Origin: Hydractinia symbiolongicarpus
Lineage: Eukaryota > Cnidaria > Hydrozoa > Anthoathecata > Hydractiniidae
NCBI RefSeq assembly: GCF_029227915.1
Contig: NC_079877.1
Coordinates: forward strand, 25,755,851-25,819,850
DNA: 64,000 bases
Direction: 5' to 3'
Made by a program: the position numbers and the translations under genes. The notes beneath the pieces were generated by a model that did not search any database, was not told the origin of the DNA, and was given only the letters and a program-made list of their open reading frames with translations. Positions within the stretch are counted from its first letter, which is position 1. Every line of letters starts with the position of its first letter. Below, piece after piece: positions 47,529 through 60,369 of the stretch.

Positions 47529-49097
47529 GTGGCTTGATAATCTCCAATCCATAAATAACAAATCAAATTCTTGAACATCATGATCAATTCTTCAGAAAAA
47601 AAGTCTTTTTTTGTCCTTCTATTTCTGACTGAAATTTACTGCCAATTTTTTTTTTTGTCATTAATTAATCGACCATAAAATTCATTGCATGACTCAAAAC
47701 CATGAGTTCTTTTTATACATTTGGGAGGATTGATTTCATTTAAATATTTATATCGCTGTCTTTAGTTTAAAATGCATGTCTTTTTATTTTGTACTGTTCT
47801 TATTTTATTTTTAAACTTACACATTTTTAACTTTCAATTCGATGTCAAGGTATTTAATTTATAATTAATGAGACGTGAAAATAAATGCATTTTATCTGCA
47901 TCTTTATTTCAGCTATAAGTCAAACTTGAATTTTGCATTCTGTACATGTTGTTTCCGTCCACGTCAAGGTAGTATTGTTAATGAACCTTAGTTGCTTCTG
48001 TTGAAGCATCTGCAAGCAGGCCCGTCTACAAAAATGTTAAGTTGAATTTCCAGTCAAAAACGATATGAAACTTATAGGAACGAAAAATTGTGATTTCTAG
48101 AAGTTGACTGGTTGCTAAAATTTTTCGTTTTGACTCTTTTCGATCCAATCTAAAAGTTAAGATCTTTTTATTTTCTTGTGGATAAAAAAAATATATAAAA
48201 ATAAAAGAATAATTAGCAGTTAGCCAATCAGATTTGGATATTTTTCTTGTTCCATAACTCTGCTCCAATCTATTTTGCTCGCGGAAATTCAGCTTTAGTC
48301 CACGAAAAAAATGATTATTATTGCTATTATTTACCAAGGATAGCATTTTCAGTTACTAACAGAACTGTTATCAACGAGGGTCCTGCGAAGGAGGTCCTAG
48401 TGCATTTAAAGCTCCCATTTGAGCTACAGAAGGCGTGCAAACACAACAGCCGCTCAACTAGACAACCGCCTAAGATATCAATCCTATTCTCATGCTAATC
48501 ATTAAGCAGAAAGGATTGATTCACACTTTGTAGTCTCTTGCATGACTCAGTCAGGGTTTGAACACTCTACCACAAGGCAACCAGTCGGTTATAGGTCAAA
48601 CTTACAAAGCAGGGTAAAAGTCTTGACCCATATTAACATATTCATATAAGATTAGAGCTTGACAAAAAAGTGGTGTTATATGTGTAATTAATGTGTTGAC
48701 TTAGAGAGTTATAAACTTGTTATGAGAATCAAGAAATATGGCTTCAGGTTAAAATGTTATTAAATTGTTCTCATTTTGTTTACAACACTAACGATATTGT
48801 GGTTATTGATATGATCTTTAATATTAAGTTCAACTTTGTGTGAAAAAATATCTCATTGTTCGTGTTTCCAATTTCGCACAATCTAGTTTACGCGCACTTT
48901 GGAAAAATAAAATTTTGCGCAAACATTAAATTTTCGCGCGCACATTAAATTAGCCAAGACGCGCGATAAATTAGTATTTTTGCATAACCAATATACTTCA
49001 TGTAAATCTTTTAACAAAAATTCAAGCAGGTTTTTTGACATTGAAAATAAGTTGGAAAAAATCTCTGTTATAACATCAGTGATATAAAATTAAGTCT

Positions 49098-49155
49098 ATG
49101 TTCTTAGTAATATGGTCTATAGCCCATGTCTTAGTAATATGGTCTATAGCCCGTG
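49098..49155. repeat. Two-copy tandem repeat of 28 bp
   Basis: Two copies of TTAGTAATATGGTCTATAGC followed by CCATG or CCGTG stand side by side with one or two differences. Confidence 0.85.
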
Positions 49156-49505
49156 TGTTACATAAATTGTCAACATTTTCATCAATATTGTTATTAAAAT
49201 TGTCCAAAAACGGTGCTTTTTCTTTCATCATAATTTTACTTATATTTCCTAAGTTTTTATCAAAAATAAAACTAACAAAAGGGCTGCTTTAAATTCATTT
49301 AAATCGAGCCTGGCCCAACCATAGTGTGTCCACTTACGTCACAAACATATGCCAACTCCCCTTTTATTCCTATGTCGACGGCATTCCCCTTATCCCTACC
49401 CCCTCCCCAATGTCGAAGACCCTGTAAAACCTTTGTCTATGATTGTAATATTTTCCTGATTGAATTTTTATTTTTGTTTGCACACACATACATTCGCCCA
49501 TTCAA

Positions 49506-49590
49506 CCTCAAACCGAGGGCCTGTAGCGTTTTTTGATATGAGCGTTTCATCCTCATATAAAAAAAAAACGCTACAGGCCCTGGGATCGAG
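49506..49590. mobile_element. Small hairpin MITE with GGGCCTGTAGCG arms
   Basis: GGGCCTGTAGCGTTTTTT at 49517-49534 is the exact inverted copy of 49563-49580, an 18-bp perfect stem around a 28-base loop that itself contains ATGAG...CTCAT. Outer CCTC...GAGG bases extend the symmetry weakly. Confidence 0.6.
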
Positions 49591-51372
49591 GTTGTCGCCC
49601 ATTTTCAGAATTACGAACCATTGTAAATTTATGAATGCTTAAAATACATAATTTGTTTTAAACATATTTTTATAAACACGCAAGTTAAATTCTATACGAA
49701 TATATACTCAACGAAAAAAAAAACCTAGTTCATATAAAAAACTGGATTCTAACTTGTGCATATATAAATAGTTAAAAAATCAACATCTGCTATACCGTAA
49801 TAAGATTAATATTCGCAGTAAGTTTTTTTCATTACTTCGCGAAAATTTACGTTCGCAAAATAATTGTAAATGTTTACAAAACTTGCTAATTTTTCGACAT
49901 GCGCACGCGATCTTGTAGGTACAAAAAACGGGACCGTATGGGGTAAAATGACTATTATGGATATTATGGATAGGATATTTGTACAGATTGTTTACAAATA
50001 CAAGATTCAAAAGGCAGTGAAATTAAAAAAACTTTAACCAAATGTAAACAAATAATTAGTTTTTAAAATTTATTTGACTCGTATGGTCTATTGTTTATAT
50101 TTTCTACCTACAGGAATGAATGCGCATGTTTACACTACGTCGCAAAGAAAGTGTTCTATAAAAATTACGTGGATTCTTAAATGGAACTCTTTTTAAGAGA
50201 ATTGCAGAAAGAAAGAGGGTTTATATAGTAAATTTTTTGTACAAGAACCAGGAAATTTGACTTCCAAAACGGGTCGACTTAAGGAATGTGCAAGTTATCC
50301 GAGGCTCAAAATTTTTAATAAAAAAGTATTAAGGGATCCATAAAAATGGTTTGATATCATGAAAGCTAATAATAAGGAGTTATTCGGTGTTCGAGTTACT
50401 AGGAGTTAACTGTATTGCAAAATGGACATGTCACAATTAAAGGCCGTTAATATCTTCATTTCCGCGAATTTCGCGAATTTTGCTGATACGGAGAGTTTTC
50501 GTTAAATTTTTGCGAAGATTCATTTTAGCAAATGGCGTAAATTATCCTCGCAAAAAGTTAATCTCAAGCATGATTAAAATAAAAAAAAATTACTAGAATA
50601 GAAAGAAGAGCATCTATGAAAAACATAAAAGAGGGAGAGCACCGTGCAAATTGACCACGCTACTTTAAGTCCATTTAAGCGGCAACCAAAGGCAAACCAA
50701 ACACGTGACCACAAAGCAAATGTATCAGAACCTAAGTAGAGTGTACAAAGGTTAGTAAAACGAATTTAAAAATTTCCTTACCTTCGTAAGATATACCGCC
50801 AAATACAGAAAAAACCATAGAACATGTCTTTTTATCACCACATGCGAAAAACTGTACTAAATTTCTACTGAATCCCTAATTCAAATTCCCTAAAAATTTT
50901 ATGTTTTTTACCTTACCCTCTAACAGCATTATATTCTGCGAAGAAAGCAAAAGCCTTAGCACTGGTCTATAAGAGTTTGGCCACAACTAATTGAAACGAT
51001 AATAGCCGTCGTAAAATATACCTACTGAAAATGCTAGCTAATCGTTACAATCGGAATTCTAGTCAGAAATAAAATGGCGCTTATTCATCTCTGTTGTAAA
51101 AAACAGCAAGGCTTTGAAATGTAGAATAAGTTGGAAACTTATATTTGTATTCAGGAGTATAAACAAATTTCATTCAATCCTCTCACTTCGCAAAACTTCT
51201 AAACCAATCAACTTTCACTTTACAAATGTTTCAAATTAATCAATATTCATAAATTTGCTAAATGAATTCGAAATAATTAAATAATTAATATTCTTGGAAT
51301 TATTTTTTGAAATGTATAAAAACCGAACAAAACAAATATTGCAATAAAAAAATTTAATGCTTTAAAAATCTT

Positions 51373-53051
51373 CTACGTTATCAAATTCATTGGCAGATTG
51401 TAACTCTTCCCTCCTGTACTTTGCTGTGCGTCTTCTTGCGAGAGGTTACGTGACGGCGACTTGGTCATTACTTCACCGGACACGTCAATCATTTCATCAT
51501 CAATGGAACCAATTTCATCCATCGGCTAAGAATTATTACAAAATATAAGCGCGTTACAGAGACAATTTACCATTACACCTATTGAGGGTGAATAAGGATT
51601 GTCCAAACGAATAAAAAATATATCTTTAACTTTTTTTTTAGAAAAAATAACTATAAAGTTGACAAGCCTTTTAATAGGATTTCTGCAAAAAACTTCAAAG
51701 GTGAAAACAAAGCTTCTGAATTTTGGAAACAAATTTCTATGGGCCAGGAGGAGAAGCGAATAAAAAAATTGTAAACGTGATTACCGCGCCATGTCTTTCG
51801 TATCTCTCCTCCACATCGTGCCCAGCTGTTAATCGCTCTGCAACGGGGTGACAGCAACTGGGTAGAGCAGCAGTAACAGGTCCACCTTTACTTGTAAACA
51901 AAGGTTTCATATATCTAATGCAGTGTCAAGGAAAATCCAAGGTTGTTAAATCTCCTTATAGCTGCCCTTCTTTTTGTTTGTTTAAAAAGATCTGGACTTT
52001 TGCTTAAAACTTAATTTAACCGATAAGAAATGCAGAGATAACGATCAACGGTGGTGCACCATGACCACCACTGCACATTACAATTACAATCTCACCGACG
52101 TTACTGAAAATTACAATTTCATCGCCGGTACTGACAATTACAATCCAATACTTACAATTACACATACAGCATTGCTCCAACTTGCTTGCCCATCACACAA
52201 ATGGGCTAACAACACTACATTTAAACTGCGCCGAAGAGGGGACTTGAAACTGAAACCTTATTATTACAAGGCGAATGCGCTAGCACTACACTACCGCCGC
52301 TTGTCAATTATAATCCCACCGACATTATCGACAATTATAGTGCCACTGACGTGAATAAATCTCGCCGCAACAAACTTTAACTACCATGTTAAACCTCGCG
52401 CTAAAAAGAAACCGACTCCACTACTAACGGATTAAAAGTTCTAACATCGCAAATTAAACTGATTAAAATTATACCACGCGGAAAATTTAATTTAGTTGAA
52501 AATTTCAACATTCATGATTAACTGTGTAGTGAAAAGATACTTTATATCGAATTCGTGCCACTTTCGAACCAACCAAGAACGTTCGTACGAAATATCTTCT
52601 CGAATTGCTCCATGCTCATCCTGTTAAAAAAATTATACGATGGAAATTTTCTTCACTAAAAGGAATGAGCGAAGAGGGAGGGTTGCGCTGTTGTAGCTAC
52701 AAGAGAAAGTGACTGCACATAGGGTCATTAATCGAAGTGGGTATACTTCAAAAAATTTGATAGGCTGAGAAGATAGGTAGGTCAGTTCTAAATTCATCAG
52801 AATTTTGTTTACAAAATCCTCCTCAGTCGCAAAAAATATTAGTTTGTAGCGTAAATGTATTTTCAACGTAAATAGAGTTTGTATGTTACCGTAGTTGTTT
52901 CTGTTGTGATATCTTCATCGGGATCCACATTCACTCTAAATGTTTTTTTTTTAAAAAAAAAAAGCCTGATTAATTATTTGGAGTTAACTCATATACTACG
53001 GCACACCCATGAGGTAGAGACATTTTTCTGACAACAAATTATTTTCGAACA

Positions 53052-53083
<32 letters not shown>

Positions 53084-56000
53084 ACAAAAACAAACAAACA
53101 AACCAACCTGATTCCTAACTTGAGCAGAACAAAAGTTGTCAACCCGCCATTAAACACCACAGTTACTATGGTAACCACCAAAACACTTGTTAAAACAAGC
53201 TGACGCGGAATGCCTTCAGTATTTCTTATAGCCAGTGCAAACGCAACAGCTCCACGTAAACCTGCACGAAATTGTTTTGAGTGGTCGTTTATTAAATGTA
53301 GGTAAGTACATACCAAATGTCTGCCAAATTTTTAAAAATAATTGGATGTGCAATAAACGTAAAAAATCCGAAAAATTGCAACACTAAAGATTTAAACCTA
53401 TGGAGAGTTTTTTATTAAAAAAGTATGAGCACAACATCATACAACAGTTCAATATTTCAAACTAGACAGAAATTATTTTAGGAGTACTTATATGACGGTT
53501 TTTCTAGAGAATAATGGATATTCAAGGTTTTTAAGATCACCTACATGATAAAAAAAGGTCAGAATTTCAAAGATAGGACAAGCAATTAAAAACGCCATAT
53601 CTAAGTAACCCTAAACTTGTCAAGTTTCGATTTTAGTTAGCACGCCCTAATACCACCATATTTCGGACCTGTCCGGGTCGCGAGCCGGATTTTACCATAA
53701 TCGGAACATTGGTTACGTAGGTCACACTCTTGCCAAAGTAAAAGTTCGCAGCGTGCTAGGCAAGTTATGTTCTTTGCCCATTTCAAGTAGACCCAAAAAA
53801 ACAGACAATTTCCGACATATTATTTCCAGCGTTGTAGTCTGATTTCGAGATTTCAAGATTCACAGGTTCGTGTAAACACCCAGGAACACCAATTATGCTG
53901 AATGTAAACGAATTTAATGAGGAAAATAGAGAATTTAGTGAATGTAGAGGAAGTAGAAACGAAGAAAGATGACTTGAGAAGTCTTTTGGGTTCTGGAAAA
54001 ACAGTTTAGGAGAATACTCCGCATTTGTATTGATGGCATGTTCATTATACAGATATACTATCTATTACTACGAGAAGATACTATCTCAAAGTAAAGTGAC
54101 CAAATATGTCACTAATATATAATGAACTTCTTGCTATAGTTTTGTTGAAGTAATATGTTTTCGAATGGCATATTTGTTTATGACAGCAAAATAAATCGAA
54201 GTTTTTCTACGACTTGACAAAAACAACCAGTCTTATCGAACCATGTTAACCCATAAACAACAAGCAACGGAAATATTCCGACGAAAAAATAGCAAAAACC
54301 GCCACAGAGTTAGACCGCCATATTGCTGGGGACTAGGCTGCCATAAAAACTTCTCCCGTGTTTTGGAAAGAGGATAAATTGGGCAACTCAACCGTATCAA
54401 ACATGAACCATGTAGGTCTTTTACGGATTATTTCTCGGTCTTTTCAGAAAAGACTGCTAAAATAACCATCTGAACGTGATGTTTAATTGAAATTTTGTCT
54501 TTAAAACAGATACACATCTATCATTTTAAACATTATTGGACTTACCAGCGAAGAAGAGCATGTGTTGAAACTTCCAAGGTATCTTTTTGCTTCTCTTCAA
54601 GTTCAGCAAAAACGATAGCGGATAGATGTTGCAAAACCTTGAGATTGCTATTGCAAGCTGTAAAAAATGTTAAGAAACACAACACAGCTATGCCTACCAT
54701 GTTTAGAGTTTAGTTTTTATCGTGTTTGGATATCTATATTATAATACCCATATTCGTCTGTCTGTCTGTTATGCAAAATGGTACCGCAAGTAGCAAGACG
54801 CACGCAATGCGGTATAAAAAGGACGGGCCACCGACTAGTTTTTAAGAAATACTCGTAATAGAAATTTTTTTTTCCTTTCCGTTTTGAGAAAAATTTCGTC
54901 TTTCAGCTGGATAGGTTTTCATTTTATGTACTTACCTTAGTATTCAATATTTCAGAGTTCAAGTTGGTTTACTAGATTTTTTTAATTGCAGATTTCTCAA
55001 AAAGTTCTTTTTCTTGGTTCCTTTTTGAAAATTTATTTGATCCAAAATTTGATTTACTTCAACCCAAGTTAGTATGCGGCAAAAATGATTTATACCCAGA
55101 CATCAAAAGTAAAACATGGGTGATCTTACAGAAAATGTTCTGACTGGTCCAAAATTTTGAAACATGTTTTACAAGATTCAAGGTAGCTCTAAACCACGTG
55201 TCACTCAACTCCTATGTAGAAAAAAAAATGAAAGAAAAGATACAAATGTCCATGCAATGAAACCAGGTTTCCATTGATGCTGCTCGAAGGTAAAGACAGT
55301 CAAACCCATATACGAGAATATAAAATTCTCTGCCAAGAAGTTCAACAATCCAAATATCTACAATTATACGAATAAATCTGACAATATAACAGGGCATTAA
55401 AAAGGGGTATAATTATGGAATTAAATTAAAAAAAAAATTTAAAAGTTATTCTGGATTCTGAGAAAAATATCGGTTTTTCCGTAGATGTATTTGGTTCTTT
55501 GTGAGGCTCACAAAATCTATAATGACTTTGCCAAAACCATTGATTAAAGAAAAATAGATAGGAATATGAGCGAGTATGTACTACAATGCGAAATAGATTC
55601 TCGATTTGTAAAATAGGAGTTATTAATGTCTATTTCTACAAATATTCCGAAAAAAACAAACAAAAATATAACCTTTATACCTCTTTTGTTGAGACTTGAG
55701 ATTCTTTGGACAAATTATTGTATGTGTAATGTGCTTGTGAGATGCCACAAAACAGAACTGTCACAATACCTATGCATAACCAGAGAAAAAAATTAGCAAT
55801 TCTACTTAGAAAAAATTTTACACTTGAAAATATGAAATAGAAAAATAAGTATAAAAAAAAAATATATTCAAATTTATTATCAGTCTTTTCACTGAAGAAA
55901 CAGATGCAAATAACTCAGACGGTAGAGTGCTTGAATCATGCTCATGAGATTGTGGGTTTGATTCTCACATAAGGCCGTTGTTTAGTTGGGCAGCTTAGAA

Positions 56001-59000
56001 GCTTTAAACACTTAGAATCGCCTTTGTAGTCTCTCCTGGAAACAACTGATAGGGTATATTTTTCCAGATTAGAGGGGTTAACCATATAAAATATAAAGCA
56101 CTACTACTCTGTACAATTCTACACAACTTTACGTAAATACCAAACTTTTTTAAACCAGTGTGAATTCAGTGTTAAGAAACCATTTTCAAGCAACAATTTC
56201 AATAATAATAACTTAATAAAAACTTATAGTTTACATACGATGAATGGCCTTGCATGTAGCAGATGGAACTAATGTCTTCACTGTCTAAGACTTAACGTGT
56301 TCCTGATCAACTATACTGGTTGCTTAGCAACAACATGGAACAATACAGTCACCAAGCAATAGACTAGAATAAATACAACTAACCCAATTGTATATATAAA
56401 GTTAAAATATCAACATTAACTTGAAGGAATATAAGCCTATAATTGCACCAAGACTTCAGTAAACGAATTTCATAGATTTCAGTGTGAAATTGCTATTCTG
56501 TGTCAAATATAGTAAATAAAAACAAAATTATATGAAAAGCTTGCCTGTCAATCCCGCCACCTCTGCAATAAGAAATGTACTGTATGATACCAACACAAAC
56601 AATGCAGTCTCAAGACGTGGAAATTCTCCAATCTTGGTCAACTTTGCTAACTTTGGCAACATTAAGGAAAACTTTTTGATTCGTGGAAAAATCCAAGAAA
56701 ATATGCAACAATAACAATAACAACAACAACAACAACAACAGCAACAACAAAAAACAACAACAACAATAACAACAAGAGAGACAAAAACAACAACACTAGA
56801 GTATACTGATCAGAAAGGATACCAAGGCATTAAATAGCCCCATAAAACTACCCAATAAAAATGATCCTCCAAATATTCCGATAAACATACCAACTGCTTG
56901 GAAGAATGATCGCGAATGAAATGTTGCACATTGGTAGGACTGAATTGATCTAAAGTAAACCATTTTACAACAAGAAGTAGAAAGCAAAAAATTAGTTTTT
57001 GGTGTTTTGGTTCTGTTCGGTAAACTGGTTTTTACAATTGCGATATATTTTAGATTTCTATAAGAACTTGGTAGTGTAATAATGCATAAGTTACAAGGTC
57101 CTTACATAATTCAATTGTTGTTATATTAAGGTAATGAAAATTAGTTTTGTGGTTACAGTACGGCCTGTTAGAAAAAAAGAGAAATTCCACTCAGTGTCAA
57201 ATTAAAGATGTAAAATTTTCCAATTCATCTTATACCTAGTTTTTCTTAACGCGTATTCTTCTCTTAAAAATACAGAAATAATTATACAGGGAAAAGTACA
57301 TTTCGAAACTATACTGCATGACAATAAAAATAGTATGCAGGCATAACTCTGTCTTGCAGTTCTTGAAACATAAACACAGTATTTAAACTAAAAACCACTT
57401 CATTTTATGTAAACGAGTTTACAACAAACGCACAGGGAAATACTTTTCCAAGAGCTTATCATAGTTATATGTTGACTTATAGGTTTTTCCACAACAATTT
57501 TATATAGCAGCAAACAAGTGCTTACTTGTATAAAACGATAGCAACAGCATCGTTCATTACACTTTCTCCAAACACCATTGCATATAAGTCAACATCGACA
57601 TGAAGGTCATGGAATATGGCCAGTATAGTGACTAAAGTGTAATAACAACAAATTTAGAATTCTAGGTTTAACATTACATAATAATTTCTGCAAGGGTGAA
57701 TATCAGTACGGTGACAAAAACGCAACAACACGAAAAAAAGAAAAGTTTTTGCAGAAGCAAATATTCCCCTTTAGAAATAACTGACTGACATACTTCTTAA
57801 AAAAAAAAACTGGTAAAAATATATTATATAGTCTAACCAGTCCTACATTATTGGCATTACATAAAATTGATAAAAAATCTAACATTTTGACTTTTTGTTC
57901 TAGTAAACGCAAAAAAATTTTCCTGCTATTAGCAACCATTAGGAAGATTTTAAAGCATTTTATTCAAATTTTGTTTACATTTTGACTGCAGAGAGGAAAA
58001 ACCTCTTTGTAGCTGTGGTCTGGGGGCACTGCAGGCCATCTGCCATTGATACCTTAAAGGTTATTTTGTTGTAGCAATCATTATAAAAGTAGGTGATAAA
58101 ATTGATTAATAAACGAAATGGAATTCTTAATTTTAACGTTTTCTTTGTAGAATAATTCCCAATGACCACATTTTAACCCTGACCAATAATCATGACCAAT
58201 ACTTCCAGGGCATGTTTTTTACTGAAACGATGGAACGCAAATTAAATGTCCTTTTTAAAATAATTACTTCGCTTTACTATAGATTCCTTTTCATTTTAGG
58301 AATTTTAAGGTATTCCCTTGCAAGTATTAGTAAAAGCTTTGAGAAAAGTAAAACTGTTTTCCTCCAAGTAGTATAAACGTAAATAGTAAATAAAGCTAAA
58401 CAAAGACAAAATAGGTACCTGGATCAGTAGCAGATATTAAAGAGCCAAATAAAAGCGAGTCAGTGAAGGAAAAACCACCATACTCTTCTGCTCCAATCAG
58501 ATACACAAAAAGGTATATCAAACCACTATAAAGAAAGAGCAAAAAAAAGGATATTATAAGATCAAATAAAACAATTTCCAGTAAATGAGAATTTACTTAC
58601 GCAAACACCATGCAAGATATTGTGGTTCCCACAAAAGCAAATGTCAATATGGCTCCCAAATTCCGAAAGAAAAACCTCTAAACAGAACAATGCCAAAAAA
58701 TGTGTATTGTTATGAAAGCAATTTAAATAAAACTACATTTTACATCCACAAGTTTTTTGAAAATAGGTTCATCACTAATAAAGCTGTTAAAAAAAAGTAT
58801 TATTACACATTAAAATTAAAACAGAATTCCTCATATTTTATATATTCCAGAGTGCTGTAACTGTATACTGTGGAACTACAAGATGCTTGAAAAAAGCTGC
58901 CAAAGAGACAAAGGTTCTTTAAAAACTAAAGAGCCCAGAATCGCATTTTGAATATAGTCTTTTCTATCTGGACAATCTGTGTAGCGGTGGCCACGTTGAA

Positions 59001-60369
59001 GGTCCTTTTTTGAGCTTTGTATCGTCTAAATGTTGTGTATTTTAGAAATATTTGTTTTCTATGTTTCTATATTTTAGGGAATATTTCATAGCATTCTTAA
59101 GATTTAGGATATCAACGTATATATTGTACACGGAGCTATAGTTTTCTATCAGTTTGACTAGTAAAATTTGGATTGTATGTTTGACATAACTAGCAGTTAT
59201 ATATAGATATTGTGGTTAAACGTATTTAAAAATGGCAATACATCTATATTACAATACTTGTATAAGTCTTTCCGTCTATCTGTCTGTCATGCAAAATGGT
59301 AGCTTAGCTGCACAAGTAGTGGGACGCACACAATGCAGTATAAAAAGGACGGACGATCCAGTGGATTTTTCCACGGGCTAACAACTAGGTGTACCAAATA
59401 TGTTTAGCATGATAGCTGTGCTTTTATTACAATAAAAGCCAAAAAGAGTTTGCAATCACTCTTTTGTGTCAAATGCCAAATATTGAGTATCCATTACATG
59501 TGTGACATGACAGCCATGTGTTTGAGTATGTAAAGATGACATGTGGCATAATGCCCGAAATTTACTGTACTTAATCCATTGTGGAATATGAAAATTTGAT
59601 TTCAAGCCTAATAAACATTTTGCCTAAAAAATGTTACAATTAAATGTTGTATAGAAATATTATTTTACTTTTGATAATTATGTTTGATAATTTCAAGCAA
59701 CGGGCTGCCACTCAAAATTAGTATTTTGGTCTTTACATTAACATAAAAGTGTGGTACTATAATACTTAGGAAACAAAATGTACTGAAATGAATCGATTGC
59801 ACTGGCACCATTGAATACAATATGAAATATAAAAAAACTCCAACTCTAATCTATAGGTTACTATCAGGCTGACACATATTTTATCTTGTGACCAACATGA
59901 TGTTATAGAATGTCTATGTTGGAAATAAAAACACAGAAGAAAAATCTCCAGATTAAGAGAACATTTTATGTATCAATTACACTACAACACAACAAACAAA
60001 AGAATCAAGCCTTTACCTTTTTCATGTCATAGCCTGCAAAGAATATAATTGGAGGAAGTAGAGCATAGAAAAATACTTCTGGATCAAAAACAGCCTAAAG
60101 TTGGAAGAAATAATAAGAACAAGGTTAAACAAGTTTGAATCTTCAATAACAAGTTTATAATCTCCATTAACAGTATACCTTTGTTTCTAACTCTCCTCCC
60201 TGTACTTGTCTAGTATGAAGTATTCCACGAAGTGAATAAGAATAGCTCTCCTTTGAATTTTTTAAAGTAGCCCATAAGGTCTTTGGTGCTTCAGAAACAT
60301 TTAAATTTATCACATGACCTTTGTTTGTGACACCTCCAGTATACTTTATAATTAACCCAGCCAACATAC
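51373..60369 (-). CDS. SLC9A6/7/9-like: Endosomal-type Na+/H+ exchanger, C-terminal 555 aa (5' end missing)
   Basis: Exons in coding order: 60179-60369, 60017-60094, 58601-58677, 58419-58525, 57526-57631, 56823-56949, 56545-56650, 55681-55769, 55244-55357, 54546-54657, 53108-53261, 52890-52935, 52541-52620, 51785-51914, 51373-51525. All phases agree. The protein exchanges Na+ or K+ for H+ in endosomes and the Golgi. Signatures are [25 protein letters not shown], the transport-site [15 protein letters not shown] (N177-D178 of this part), [45 protein letters not shown] and [12 protein letters not shown], all close to NHE6/7/9 and unlike plasma-membrane NHE1-5. The tail [20 protein letters not shown] also matches NHE6. 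The intron after 56545 uses a GC donor. The first in-window exon starts with a split codon (phase 1); the exon carrying the N-terminus was not found up to 64000. The stop is TAG at 51375-51373. Confidence 0.94.
52060..52370. repeat. Degenerate repeats with ATTACAAT and CCGACATTA motifs
   Basis: Within an exchanger intron, 'gacaattacaatc' and 'ccaccgac(a/g)tta' elements recur irregularly at intervals of about 30 bp. This produces a 97-codon plus-strand frame that has no other sign of being a gene. Confidence 0.4.
53050..53104. repeat. (CAA)n / (CAAA)n microsatellite
   Basis: Simple repeat lying immediately downstream of the exchanger exon at 53108-53261 on its minus-strand sense, beginning within 5 bases of the donor site. 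Confidence 0.9.
54733..54838 (+). mobile_element. Mini-Helitron-like element, shortened copy
   Basis: It starts TCTATATTATAATACCCATA after an A and ends CGACTAG before a T. It shares GTCTGTCTGT, TGCAAAATGGTA and GCGGTATAAAAAGGACGGG with the other copies but lacks the CCCATGGA hairpin, deleted between 'ggacggg' and 'ccgactag'. It lies in an exchanger intron, in antisense orientation. Confidence 0.65.
55905..56107 (+). mobile_element. tRNA-derived SINE, second family member
   Basis: The head has a tRNA-like TAACTCAGACGGTAGAGTGC (A box at 55911-55922) and a B-box-like GGTTTGATTCT at 55955-55965. The body from 'ctctcctggaaacaactgat' to 'accatataaaatataa' aligns with the corresponding part of the SINE at 13921-14213. 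It lies in an exchanger intron. Confidence 0.65.
56706..56796. repeat. (CAA)n microsatellite in a short exchanger intron
   Basis: CAA and AAT triplets fill most of the 172-bp intron between exons 56823-56949 and 56545-56650. On the coding strand this reads as TTG/TTA repeats. Confidence 0.9.
59243..59388 (+). mobile_element. Mini-Helitron-like element, third clear copy
   Basis: It starts TCTATATTACAATAC after an A, has the CTGTCTGTC and TGCAAAATGGTAGCTTAGCTG core shared with the copy at 7730-7863, a 3' hairpin (CCAGTGGA-TTTT-TCCACGGG, imperfect) and ends CTAACAACTAG. The following base is G rather than T. It lies in an exchanger intron. Confidence 0.65.

Larger units (their letters stand above)
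46045..51372. other. Intergenic region between the K+ channel and the exchanger
   Basis: About 5.3 kb without recognisable exons. Frames of up to 106 codons occur but have AT-rich, low-complexity translations. The region holds the promoter of the minus-strand channel gene on its left side and the 3' flank of the exchanger on its right. Repeats inside are listed separately. A GCG/CGC-rich stretch at 48885-48975 and 'gcgaa'-rich segments at 49800-49860 and 50460-50530 look like old MITE debris. Confidence 0.55.

Noticed and set aside
52497-52620. Exchanger ending by read-through at 52497 (…YLFTTQL…)
   Set aside because: A donor at 52541 joins in phase to the exon at 51914, whose YMKPLF continuation matches NHE6, so the read-through is intronic.
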